Assembly: GCA_046352935.1 (NCBI GenBank) | Contig: JAXMGR010000016.1 | Location: 35,834 to 99,833, forward strand | DNA: 64,000 nt | Origin: CAYWMY01 sp046352935 | GTDB taxonomy: Bacteria > Pseudomonadota > Gammaproteobacteria > Steroidobacterales > Steroidobacteraceae | Direction: 5' to 3' | Program-made: the position numbers and the translations under genes | In this document: positions 9,608 to 17,597 of the stretch, one piece after another | Layout of the letters: each line of letters begins with the position of its first letter | Position numbering within the stretch: position 1 is the first letter of the stretch | Notes under the pieces: model-generated | What the model saw: the letters and a program-made list of their open reading frames with translations, nothing else | Database searches by the model: none | Told to the model about the DNA's origin: nothing

Positions 9608-11011
9608 ATGGTCTGTGACTTGGTCATCCGCGGGGGGCGCGTCGTATCGTCGGCGCGCACGGTTACGGCCGACGTCGCCATCCAGGACGGCAGGATCCTC
9701 GCCGTCGGCAATGGCGGCGACATCCCCGCGGGCCGGCGCACGCTGGATGCGCGCGGCATGTTCGTCCTGCCCGGCATCATCGATCCGCACGCCCACCTCG
9801 GCTACATGGACACTCTCGAGGCTGTGGAGTCCGAGACGCGGGCCGCGGCCTGCGGAGGCGTGACCTGCCTCGGCGTGTACATCCTCGCGCTGAACGGCGG
9901 CATCCTGAAGCAGTTCGAGAGGCTGAAGGAGACGTTCGAATCCAGGAGCTTCGTCGACGGATTCTGGCACCTCATGGTGATCGATGCGACCACCATGGAT
10001 GAGATCGACCGATGCCCTTCGGCAATCGGGCTCACCTCGTTCAAGTTCAACATGGGCTACAAGGGCCCGCATGCCGACCTGCTCGGCATCAGCGCGACCG
10101 ACGACGGCGCCGTGTATCGCGGGTTTCGCAAGATCCAAAAGCTCGGTCCGCCCGCGCTCGCCGCCTGTCACACCGAGAACATCGACATCCACCTCATGCT
10201 GCGCGACGAACTCATCGCACAGGGACGCAAGGACTATCGCGTCTGGAACGACTCGCGACCTCCGTTCGTGGAGGCCGAGTGCATGCGGCGCGCCATCTAC
10301 CTGGCGAAGAACTCCGGGTGTCCCCTGTACATTCCGCACATCACCATTGCGGAGGGCGTCGACATCATCGCGGAGGCGGCCGCGGCCGGGGTGCAGGTCG
10401 TCGGGGAAACCTGTCCCCAGTACCTGACCCACAACAACGATGCTCCACCGCTGGTTGTTCTCGAGCATCCGGCCTGCGCGAACGTCAATCCGCCCCTGCG
10501 TGACAAGGCGTCGAACGAAAGGCTGTGGGAGGGGTTGGCCCAGGGGATCATCAAGTGCATCGGCTCCGACCTCGCGCCGACGACACTCGCGATGAAGGGC
10601 GACAACATCTGGGAAGCTCCGATGGGTCTCGGCAACACTTCCGAACTGCTGCTGCCCGTGCTGCTCAGCGAGGGAGTCAACAAGGGACGATTGACGCTGG
10701 AGAAGGTCGTGGAGATCTGTTGCGAGAACCCGGCGCGCATCTTCGGCGTGCATCCCCGCAAGGGTCGCCTCGAGGCCGGCGCGGATGCCGACCTCGTCGT
10801 CGTCGATCTCGATCAGACGCGGACCGTCGAGGTCGGGAAGCTTCGCACGATGTGCGACTGGTCGATCTACGACGGCTGGCAGCTCACCGGATGGCCGGTC
10901 CATACCGTGCTGCGCGGCCAGGTGATCGTGGAGGAGGGCGAGCCGGTGTCCCGCGTGACGGGGCAGGCGCGGTACATCCGTCGTGGTCGGCCCCAGGGCC
11001 CCGGGCAATGA
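9608..11011 (+). CDS. Dihydropyrimidinase/hydantoinase-like cyclic amidohydrolase
   Basis: A 467-residue amidohydrolase-superfamily enzyme of the dihydropyrimidinase/D-hydantoinase/allantoinase group, which hydrolyses cyclic amides. The metal ligands are visible: DPHAH (His61 and His63), a Lys at 146 in SFKFNMGY where the family's carboxylated Lys sits, later His residues in ACHTEN and IPHIT, and the Asp of GSDLAPTT. It is followed by a nitrilase-fold amidase and then by CoxG and a three-subunit Mo-hydroxylase on the same strand. This suggests hydroxylation of an N-heterocycle and hydrolytic ring opening in one operon (inference). The exact cyclic substrate is unknown. Confidence 0.9.
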   Translation: MVCDLVIRGGRVVSSARTVTADVAIQDGRILAVGNGGDIPAGRRTLDARGMFVLPGIIDPHAHLGYMDTLEAVESETRAAACGGVTCLGVYILALNGGILKQFERLKETFESRSFVDGFWHLMVIDATTMDEIDRCPSAIGLTSFKFNMGYKGPHADLLGISATDDGAVYRGFRKIQKLGPPALAACHTENIDIHLMLRDELIAQGRKDYRVWNDSRPPFVEAECMRRAIYLAKNSGCPLYIPHITIAEGVDIIAEAAAAGVQVVGETCPQYLTHNNDAPPLVVLEHPACANVNPPLRDKASNERLWEGLAQGIIKCIGSDLAPTTLAMKGDNIWEAPMGLGNTSELLLPVLLSEGVNKGRLTLEKVVEICCENPARIFGVHPRKGRLEAGADADLVVVDLDQTRTVEVGKLRTMCDWSIYDGWQLTGWPVHTVLRGQVIVEEGEPVSRVTGQARYIRRGRPQGPGQ

Positions 11012-11051
11012 CTGCGACGGTGGTTGCAGGTTCTGCACGGATGGTCCGGTC

Positions 11052-11954
11052 TTGAACGCGGTACCCACCGATCCCCACGCCCGCGTCGCCACACTCGGCT
11101 GCGTGAACTTCGCGACGGTGTGGGGGGACAGGCAGGCGAACCTGAGGAAGATCGCGACGGCGATCAACCAGGCGGCCGATCTCGGCGTGGACATCCTCGC
11201 CTTTCCCGAGCTCGCGTTGAGCGGCTACGAGTGCGGTCCCGGCAGCTGTGGAATGCACCACGAACTGGCCGAAACGATTCCGGGGCCGGCAACCGAGGAG
11301 GTCGCGGCGCTCGCCCGCCGGCACGGGATGTACGTCACTTTCGGCATGCCGGAGAGGGATCGTGAAGATCCCTCCGTGCATTACATCTCCTGTCCATTCA
11401 TCGGGCCGGAGGGACTGATAGGGACCTATCGAAAGCTGCACGTCGCTCCCCCGCCGATCTTCACGGAGCAGAATTGCTTCAGGGGCGGTACCGAGCTGCC
11501 GGTCTTCGAGACCCGCTACGGGCCGGTGGGCGTGCAGATCTGCGCCGATTTCTGGGTGGTCCCCGAGCTGTCTCGCATCCTGATGCTCAAGGGCGCACGG
11601 CTGATCATCAACTGCAGCGGCAGTTTTTCGGCTCCCGACCGGCCTTACTACCTGCGCCAGATGACGGGGGCGCGCGCGACGGAGAACCTGGCGTTCGCGG
11701 CGACCGCCAATCTGACGGGCACGGAGCGTACGCGCTCGTACTACGGACACAGCACCATCGCCGGACCGGCGTTTCCGCGGTTCGTGCAGATCCTCGCGCA
11801 GGGAGAAGAACGGGAGGAGATCGTCACGGCGACCCTGAATTTCAGGGCACTGGAGCATTTCCGTCAGATGATCCGGATCCCCGAACTGCGCCGATCCGAC
11901 CTGATCGCCCGGGAGTTCCAGAGTCTCGAGGAGGCGCGTGGCCGCACGCGTTGA
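11052..11954 (+). CDS. Carbon-nitrogen hydrolase (nitrilase superfamily amidase)
   Basis: About 300 residues from a TTG at 11052; a GTG at 10983 would overlap the previous gene by 29 bases and adds an unconserved-looking leader, so the start is uncertain. The catalytic Glu-Lys-Cys triad of the nitrilase fold is present: Glu in FPELALSGY, Lys in YRKLHVAPP, Cys in VQICADFW. Relatives include N-carbamoyl amino acid amidohydrolases, beta-ureidopropionases and omega-amidases. Directly behind a hydantoinase-like enzyme, the natural reading is a second step that removes the carbamoyl or amide nitrogen released by ring opening, as in pyrimidine and hydantoin breakdown. That pairing is inference from order. 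Confidence 0.85.
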   Translation: MNAVPTDPHARVATLGCVNFATVWGDRQANLRKIATAINQAADLGVDILAFPELALSGYECGPGSCGMHHELAETIPGPATEEVAALARRHGMYVTFGMPERDREDPSVHYISCPFIGPEGLIGTYRKLHVAPPPIFTEQNCFRGGTELPVFETRYGPVGVQICADFWVVPELSRILMLKGARLIINCSGSFSAPDRPYYLRQMTGARATENLAFAATANLTGTERTRSYYGHSTIAGPAFPRFVQILAQGEEREEIVTATLNFRALEHFRQMIRIPELRRSDLIAREFQSLEEARGRTR

Positions 11955-11962
11955 CAAGCCCC

Positions 11963-12559
11963 ATGCCCAGGATCATCAAGGAACTGACCGTACAGGCACC
12001 CGTGGCCACCGTCTGGCAGCTCGTCAGCGACATGGAGCGGTTCAGCGCCTGCATCCCGGGCTGCAAGGAAGTGCGTCGTCTGTCCGACACGGAGTTCGAC
12101 TGGGTGCTGGAAGCGCGCGTGCTGCGCACGACGCGCAAGGTCACGGCCCGGACTCGGGCGACGGAGATGCATCCTCCCCACAGGGCCGTGTTCTCCGGCG
12201 AGGGGCGGATCTTCGAGCAGAGCAATCACTACCGGCTGAACCTGCAGGGTGCGACCGATCTCCAGGAGCTTCCTGGCGGCATGACCCGGGTGCGCTTCGA
12301 GGCCCAGGTCAGCGCGAGCGGGCTCGGTGGCCCCCTCGTCGAGAAGATTGCCGCCGGTCAGATGGATGATCTGTTCGGTGACTTCGAGAACAACGTGAAG
12401 CAGGCACTCGCCGGGAGCGGTGCCGAGCCATCCGCCGTTACGGTCGAAGCGGCAGAGACCGCGCCCCGCGATGCAGGCGCGTCGCGTCGCAAGGTGTTCG
12501 TTTCGGGCGCGATCGTCGTCGTCCTGGTGATTGCGCTGCTGGTCTGGGCCGCCCGCTAG
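11963..12559 (+). CDS. CoxG-like SRPBCC protein with C-terminal membrane anchor
   Basis: A 198-residue protein from the ATG at 11963, 8 bases after the amidase. Residues 1 to about 150 form a CoxG/SRPBCC (START-like) domain. After a loose Ala/Glu-rich linker, residues about 177-196 are one hydrophobic helix (VFVSGAIVVVLVIALLVW). CoxG of the CO dehydrogenase cluster helps attach that enzyme to the cytoplasmic membrane, so a membrane-anchoring role for the Mo-hydroxylase encoded just downstream is likely. The second CoxG-like protein, at 55170-55637, has no such helix. Confidence 0.85.
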   Translation: MPRIIKELTVQAPVATVWQLVSDMERFSACIPGCKEVRRLSDTEFDWVLEARVLRTTRKVTARTRATEMHPPHRAVFSGEGRIFEQSNHYRLNLQGATDLQELPGGMTRVRFEAQVSASGLGGPLVEKIAAGQMDDLFGDFENNVKQALAGSGAEPSAVTVEAAETAPRDAGASRRKVFVSGAIVVVLVIALLVWAAR

Positions 12560-12583
12560 TCGTCGGGCGTTCGACGAGGAGAA

Positions 12584-13447
12584 ATGATGCAGTATTTCAA
12601 ACCGACCGATCTCGGACAGGCCTGCAGGATCCTGGCCGAGCATGGTGATGGTGCCGTTCCCGTTGCGGGCGGTACGTTCTTCATGGGGCATCGTGACGAG
12701 CTCTTCAGCGACGTCACGGCAATCGTCAACCTCAAACATCTCGGTCTCAGCTACATCCGTCTGGAGTCGGATCGGCTCCGCCTCGGCGCGACGACTACCC
12801 TGGGCGAGATCCTCCGGTCGACGGTGACCGCATCGGGACCGTTCCGCGTGCTCGCGGAGACGATACGCGAGCTGAACATTCCCGAGGTGCGCAACGCCGC
12901 GACGATCGGTGGCGAAGTCTGCATCGCCGGTGAGGTGGACATGCCGACGACATTGCTGGCCTATGACGCGGACGTCCTCGTGGGCGGTCCGCACGGCATG
13001 CGTACGGTTCCGATGCAGCATTTCCACAAGGGATACCTTCGGAATGCTCTTCGGACCGGCGAACTCGTCACCGAGATCCAGCTGCGCGTCCCGCCTCCGG
13101 GTACCGGCGGCGCATTCCGGAAGTTCGAGCGCACCGCTGCCGACCTGCCCCTCGTCAATGCCGCCGTGCGCGTGACGCTCGATACCGGCGGGACCTGCCG
13201 CGATGCGCGCATCGCCGTGGGAGCCGCTACACGCGGCGGCCTGCCGGTCCGGGTCCAGTCGGCGGAAGAGGCATTGGTTGATCGCCGGTTGGACGACACC
13301 GCCATCCGGGAATCAGCCGCGAGAGCCGCGACCACCGAGTGCGTCGACGACTTCCGGGCTTCCGCGGAACTGCGCTCACGGTGGATCCAGTGTTCCGTCG
13401 AGGACGCGCTGCACGCAGCCATCGCCCAAGCCAGAGAGGCCCGCTGA
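12584..13447 (+). CDS. Mo-hydroxylase FAD subunit (CoxM-type), set A
   Basis: A 287-residue FAD-binding subunit of a xanthine-dehydrogenase-family enzyme. It shows the two FAD signatures of the family: VAGGTFFMG near residue 25 and TIGGEVCIAG near residue 106; the latter replaces the usual GGNL-A with GGEV. It passes electrons from the 2Fe-2S subunit to an acceptor. It sits behind a GAGGAGA ribosome binding site, is 24 bases after coxG and 2 bases before the FeS subunit, so all three subunits are made together. Confidence 0.93.
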   Translation: MMQYFKPTDLGQACRILAEHGDGAVPVAGGTFFMGHRDELFSDVTAIVNLKHLGLSYIRLESDRLRLGATTTLGEILRSTVTASGPFRVLAETIRELNIPEVRNAATIGGEVCIAGEVDMPTTLLAYDADVLVGGPHGMRTVPMQHFHKGYLRNALRTGELVTEIQLRVPPPGTGGAFRKFERTAADLPLVNAAVRVTLDTGGTCRDARIAVGAATRGGLPVRVQSAEEALVDRRLDDTAIRESAARAATTECVDDFRASAELRSRWIQCSVEDALHAAIAQAREAR

Positions 13448-13449
13448 AC

Positions 13450-13923
13450 ATGCAAACGATCACACTCAGAGTCAATGGCGAGGACCACGAGGTCGGAGTC
13501 CAGCCCCAGTGGTCGCTGGCCTATGTGCTGCGCGAGCGGATCGGACTCACCGGCACGAAGACGGGCTGCGAAATGGGAACCTGCGGCTCGTGCACCGTGC
13601 TGCTGGATGGGAAGCCTTTCTTCTCGTGCCTGCGCATGGCGGTGGATGCCGAAGGTTGCGAGATCACCACGATCGAGGGGCTCGAGCGGAATGGTGACCT
13701 TCACCCGCTGCAGCAGGCATTCATCGATCATCACGGCATGCAGTGCGGATTCTGCACGCCGGGGATGATCCTCGCCGCCAAGGCGCTGCTCGAGGACAAC
13801 CGGAATCCGACGGAGCTGGAGGTTCGCCAGGCCATTGGCGGCCACCTGTGCCGGTGCGGCACCTACATGCGCATCGTCAAGTCGATCCAGAGCGCGGCCG
13901 AACACGTTCGAAACGCCCCATAG
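13450..13923 (+). CDS. Mo-hydroxylase [2Fe-2S] subunit (CoxS-type), set A
   Basis: A 157-residue iron-sulfur subunit. The N-terminal plant-type cluster ligands are in GCEMGTCGSC with a later FFSC, and the C-terminal helical cluster ligands are in CGFCTPGM and CRCGTY. It carries electrons from the molybdenum site to the FAD subunit. The start ATG at 13450 is 2 bases after the preceding stop, which fixes it over the longer open frame upstream. Confidence 0.93.
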   Translation: MQTITLRVNGEDHEVGVQPQWSLAYVLRERIGLTGTKTGCEMGTCGSCTVLLDGKPFFSCLRMAVDAEGCEITTIEGLERNGDLHPLQQAFIDHHGMQCGFCTPGMILAAKALLEDNRNPTELEVRQAIGGHLCRCGTYMRIVKSIQSAAEHVRNAP

Positions 13924-13930
13924 GTGCAAG

Positions 13931-16240
13931 ATGAAGACCGAAACCACGCTGGTCGGGAAGAGCCTGCCGCTGATCGACGCCTACGAGAAGGTCACGGGCA
14001 GGCTCAAGTACGCCGGTGATCTTCCGCCGCTGCACCGCATGCATCACGCCAAGGTGCTGCGGAGCCCCTACGCCCATGCGCGCGTCGTCAATATCGACAC
14101 GTCGAAGGCCGAGGCCCTGCGCGGTGTCAGCGCCGTCATCACGTACAAGGATGACATCACCGGCAAGAAGAAGACCTGCAATACGCCCTGGGTCGATCCG
14201 AGCTTCAATTTCCGCGGTCCGATGATCTCCCAGGAGGTGTGCTACGTCGGCGACGAGGTGGCGGCCGTCGCGGCGGTCGACGAGGAAACGGCAAAACTGG
14301 CGCTATCGCTGATCGAGGTCGAATACGAGGAACTGCCGGCCGTCTTCGACATGGAGGAGGCGATCAGGCCGGGCGCGCATGCCGTACGCCCATGGGGGCC
14401 CAACGCCCTCGATCCTTCGCTGTTCCAATGGGGTGATGTCGGCGCAGGATTCGAGGCTTCGGAGCACATCATCGAGAACCGGGTGCTGCTCGGCAACCAG
14501 CAGCATGCGCCACTCGATCGCAACTCCTGCATCGCCTCCTGGGACGGCGACCGGGTCTCGCTCTGGACCTCCACACAGGCGCTCTTCTGGATCCGGGACG
14601 CCGTGACGGATTTCTTCGAGCTGTCGCCCAATCAGGTGCGCGTGTACAGCACCCCGACGGGAGGCTCCTTCGGTCTCTGGTGGGGCAACAATTTCATGTT
14701 CCTGGCCGTCGCGCTGGCCCGCAAGGCCGGCCGGCCCGTGAGGCTGGTCCTGACGCGCAACGAGGTCCAGACGACGGTAAAGCGGCGCGAGCGGCCGTTG
14801 ATCGACGCGAAGATCGGTTTCAATTCCGACGGCAAACTCGTCGCACAGTCCTATCGTCACCTGATGGACAACGGCGCCTACGGCAACAAGTTCGACCCAT
14901 ACCAGTCGGTTGCAGACATCTACACCACCGAACACGGCCGGTTCGAGTTCATCGGTGTGGCAACGAACCTGCTCCCGGCCGGGTGCATGCGGGGCGTCGG
15001 TGACCTGACGCTGGCTTATGCGATCGAACAGACGATGGACATGGCTGCCGAGAAGATCGGCATGGATCCCGTGGACTTCCGTCTCAGGAATCACTGGCAA
15101 CCGGGTGACATCTGCCATACCTCGCAGGAGGTGTTGTTCGCGAAGCTGCTGTTCAACAAGGAACCGCGCGTGGCCCTCACGAGTTCCGGTCTCGAGGAGT
15201 GCATCCGCAAGGGGGCCGAGATCTTCGGCTGGAAGGACAAGTGGAAGGGCTGGGGTAGGCCTTCGGCCGTCGAGGGCACGAAGGTTCGTGGCGTGGGTGT
15301 CGGCATCTCCACCCACATCAGTGGTCTCGCGTTCTTCGGCTTCAACGGCATCACCATCAAAGTCAACCCGGACGGCACCGTGGTGCTCACGACGGGCATC
15401 GGCCGCATGGGGCAGGGCGGAGACACGACCCAGGCCATGGTCGCCGCCGAGGTGCTCGGCATCGAACTGGACGACGTGAACGTGGTGGACGGTGACTCGG
15501 AGGTCTGTGGTCACACGATGGTGACCTTCGGGAGCAACGGCATGCACATGGTGGCGCGCGCCACCAAGGCCGCAGCGCAGGACGCCAAACGGCAACTCCT
15601 CGAGTTCGCGTCGCGGCACCTCGAGGCCAATCCGGCGGATCTCGACATCAAGGATCGACGGATCTTCGTGAAGGGAACGCCCGATGTCGGGATCAGCATG
15701 AAGGAATTGATGAGCAAGCCGATCTACGAATACCTCGCGCCTCCGGAAGTCATCGGCCGGGCGTCGCTCGGCGTCGAGTTCGACAAGGCCGGGAAGATGA
15801 TGATGTGCGACTACGCGGAGGTCGAGATCGACACGCGGACGGCGCAGATGAAGGTCTCGAGGTTCGTCGCCTGCCACGACAGCGGCACGATCGTCAATCC
15901 CGCGATCTGCGAGAACCAGGTGGCGGGCGGGTATTGCCAGTCGCTCGGCATGTCGACCACCGAGCACCTGGTGTTCGACGAGGAGACGGGTGCGATCCTG
16001 AATCCCAACTTCATGGACTACAAGATTCTGGGTCCGCTGGACATGCCGGACCCCGAGATCCATTTCGCCGACGTCTACGATGAGGACGGGCCGTTCGGCG
16101 CGAAGGGCATCGGTGAAGGTGTGACCTGCGCGGTGCCGGTGGCGATTTCCAATGCCGTGTACAATGCGATCGGTGTGAGGCTCAATCCGCCCATCACACC
16201 GGACAAGATCCTGCGTGCATTGAGAGAGAAGCGGGGTTGA
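13931..16240 (+). CDS. Mo-hydroxylase catalytic subunit (CoxL-type), set A
   Basis: A 769-residue molybdenum cofactor-binding subunit. Recognisable blocks are GGSFGLWWG (cofactor contact), GIGRMGQGGD (GQG loop) and the C-terminal GAKGIGEG, whose Glu is the catalytic base of the family. The loop that in true CO dehydrogenase reads YRCSFR, with a copper-binding Cys, reads MRGVGD here, so this is not a CO dehydrogenase despite the Cox-like neighbours. It hydroxylates an aromatic, heteroaromatic or aldehyde carbon using water. No Tat signal, so cytoplasmic, perhaps membrane-tethered through CoxG. The hydantoinase and amidase upstream suggest an N-heterocyclic substrate. Confidence 0.92.
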   Translation: MKTETTLVGKSLPLIDAYEKVTGRLKYAGDLPPLHRMHHAKVLRSPYAHARVVNIDTSKAEALRGVSAVITYKDDITGKKKTCNTPWVDPSFNFRGPMISQEVCYVGDEVAAVAAVDEETAKLALSLIEVEYEELPAVFDMEEAIRPGAHAVRPWGPNALDPSLFQWGDVGAGFEASEHIIENRVLLGNQQHAPLDRNSCIASWDGDRVSLWTSTQALFWIRDAVTDFFELSPNQVRVYSTPTGGSFGLWWGNNFMFLAVALARKAGRPVRLVLTRNEVQTTVKRRERPLIDAKIGFNSDGKLVAQSYRHLMDNGAYGNKFDPYQSVADIYTTEHGRFEFIGVATNLLPAGCMRGVGDLTLAYAIEQTMDMAAEKIGMDPVDFRLRNHWQPGDICHTSQEVLFAKLLFNKEPRVALTSSGLEECIRKGAEIFGWKDKWKGWGRPSAVEGTKVRGVGVGISTHISGLAFFGFNGITIKVNPDGTVVLTTGIGRMGQGGDTTQAMVAAEVLGIELDDVNVVDGDSEVCGHTMVTFGSNGMHMVARATKAAAQDAKRQLLEFASRHLEANPADLDIKDRRIFVKGTPDVGISMKELMSKPIYEYLAPPEVIGRASLGVEFDKAGKMMMCDYAEVEIDTRTAQMKVSRFVACHDSGTIVNPAICENQVAGGYCQSLGMSTTEHLVFDEETGAILNPNFMDYKILGPLDMPDPEIHFADVYDEDGPFGAKGIGEGVTCAVPVAISNAVYNAIGVRLNPPITPDKILRALREKRG

Positions 16241-16358
16241 CGCGCCCCGTTCCGCCGGCCGGAGCAACGGTCGCCGATCGGGCGCGGCTGCTCTTCCGGA
16301 AGGCGCGGACGGGGATCGCCATCGGGGTCATCGGGACAGGCTGACTGTAATCACGGCG

Positions 16359-17102
16359 ATGCGAAGGACTCAACGAGGAATTTCCAGATCAGACGGATCG
16401 GATGTGCCTGCAGCGCGCTCGGTGCGCCGTCCCCGGATGGGGGAGGGGGAACTGGAGGGCGCCGTAAGGCGGATGAGAGCCGAGATCCAGAAAGGGCGAC
16501 TGGTGCCCGGTCAGCGTCTCGTCGAGACGGACATGATGGCTCACCTCGGCGTCAGCCGAGGCCATGTCCGCGAGGTGTTCAAGCGGCTACGCTCCGAGGG
16601 GCTCATCCAGATCGAGCGGAATCGCGGTGCGTCCGTGCGGAAGATCTCCCGCACGGAGGTGATGGCCGCGACGGAGGTGCTCGAGGCAATTTCCCTGCTC
16701 ATCGTTCACCGGGTCGCGCGCCAGGTCGACGATCCGGCGATCGCCAGCGACCTGAAGGCATCGTTGAACGTCGCGCGACGATTCCGCCGCGAGTCCTCGC
16801 GCATCCCGAAGGTACACGACTACATGGACGAGAACGCACGGTTCTGGGGAGCGCTGGCGGCTGCCGCCGGCAACCCGATACTGTCGGACATCCGCGAGCG
16901 GCTTCAGGCGCTCCTGTTCCGTTTTGCGATGGAAGATCTGACGGTCAGCAACAACCGCGAGAAGTGGCTGGCCTGGCACGAGGACATCATCGCCGCCCTG
17001 CTTCAGGGCAAGCGGGTGCAGGCGCTGCGTTGCGCAAGGAAATCCATGCACAACGTCTGGGATGCGATCCTGAGCCTGCCGGACGGGGCTTTCGGCAACT
17101 GA
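16359..17102 (+). CDS. GntR-family regulator (FCD-type)
   Basis: A 247-residue transcription factor. The winged-helix DNA-binding domain covers about residues 30-95 (GQRLVETDMMAHLGVSR, then HVREVFKRLRSEGLI), followed by an all-helical C-terminal FCD-like effector domain. Such regulators often repress catabolic operons until a carboxylate or CoA-ester inducer binds. The ATG at 16359 is used here; an internal ATG at 16437 would remove a basic leader. It lies 118 bases downstream of Mo-hydroxylase set A on the same strand and is convergent, 5 bases apart, with the IorA-like gene. Confidence 0.88.
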   Translation: MRRTQRGISRSDGSDVPAARSVRRPRMGEGELEGAVRRMRAEIQKGRLVPGQRLVETDMMAHLGVSRGHVREVFKRLRSEGLIQIERNRGASVRKISRTEVMAATEVLEAISLLIVHRVARQVDDPAIASDLKASLNVARRFRRESSRIPKVHDYMDENARFWGALAAAAGNPILSDIRERLQALLFRFAMEDLTVSNNREKWLAWHEDIIAALLQGKRVQALRCARKSMHNVWDAILSLPDGAFGN

Positions 17103-17107
17103 CCGTC

Positions 17108-17575
17108 TCAGCGTTTCGACGCGTCCATCAGGTCAGCCGCCTGGTGGATGGCGCGGCGGATGCGGTTGTATGTGCCACAGCGGCACAGGTTGCCGGCCAT
17201 CGCCGCGTCGATCTGTTCATCCGTGGGATGTGGATGGCTGCTGAGAAGTGCGGCCGCCGACATGATCTGGCCTGACTGGCAATAGCCACACTGGGGTACG
17301 CGCACCGCGCTCCAGGCCCGCTGCACCGGGTGCATCAGATCCTCGGACAGTCCCTCGATCGTCGTGACGGTCTTGCCGACCACACTGGCGAGGGGCAGAA
17401 CGCAGGAGCGAACCGGCGCGCCATCGACATGCACGGTGCAGGCCCCGCAGACACCGATCCCGCAGCCATAGCGTGAGCCGGTGAGCTTCAGGTGATCGCG
17501 CAGAACCCAGAGCAGGGGTGTCTGCGGATCGACTGCCAGATCATGGACCCGGCCATTGACGGACAGCTTGGGCAT
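17108..17575 (-). CDS. [2Fe-2S] subunit, isoquinoline 1-oxidoreductase alpha-like
   Basis: A 155-residue iron-sulfur subunit with ligands in GCGIGVCGAC, VRSC, CGYCQSGQ and CRCGTYNR. The CGYCQSGQ form is typical of IorA, the small subunit of two-component Mo-hydroxylases that lack an FAD subunit. It is 22 bases downstream of its large partner on the minus strand. These enzymes usually hand electrons to a periplasmic cytochrome; none is encoded nearby. Confidence 0.9.
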   Translation of the reverse strand: MPKLSVNGRVHDLAVDPQTPLLWVLRDHLKLTGSRYGCGIGVCGACTVHVDGAPVRSCVLPLASVVGKTVTTIEGLSEDLMHPVQRAWSAVRVPQCGYCQSGQIMSAAALLSSHPHPTDEQIDAAMAGNLCRCGTYNRIRRAIHQAADLMDASKR

Positions 17576-17597
17576 GATGAACTGCCTGCGGTTCAGG

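Noticed and set aside
9602..11194. Long minus-strand frame opposite the amidohydrolase
   Set aside because: The plus-strand protein has all its metal ligands; the minus translation has no recognisable fold.
12584..16240. Aerobic CO dehydrogenase (coxMSL)
   Set aside because: Subunit order and CoxG neighbour fit, but the active-site loop lacks the copper-binding Cys.
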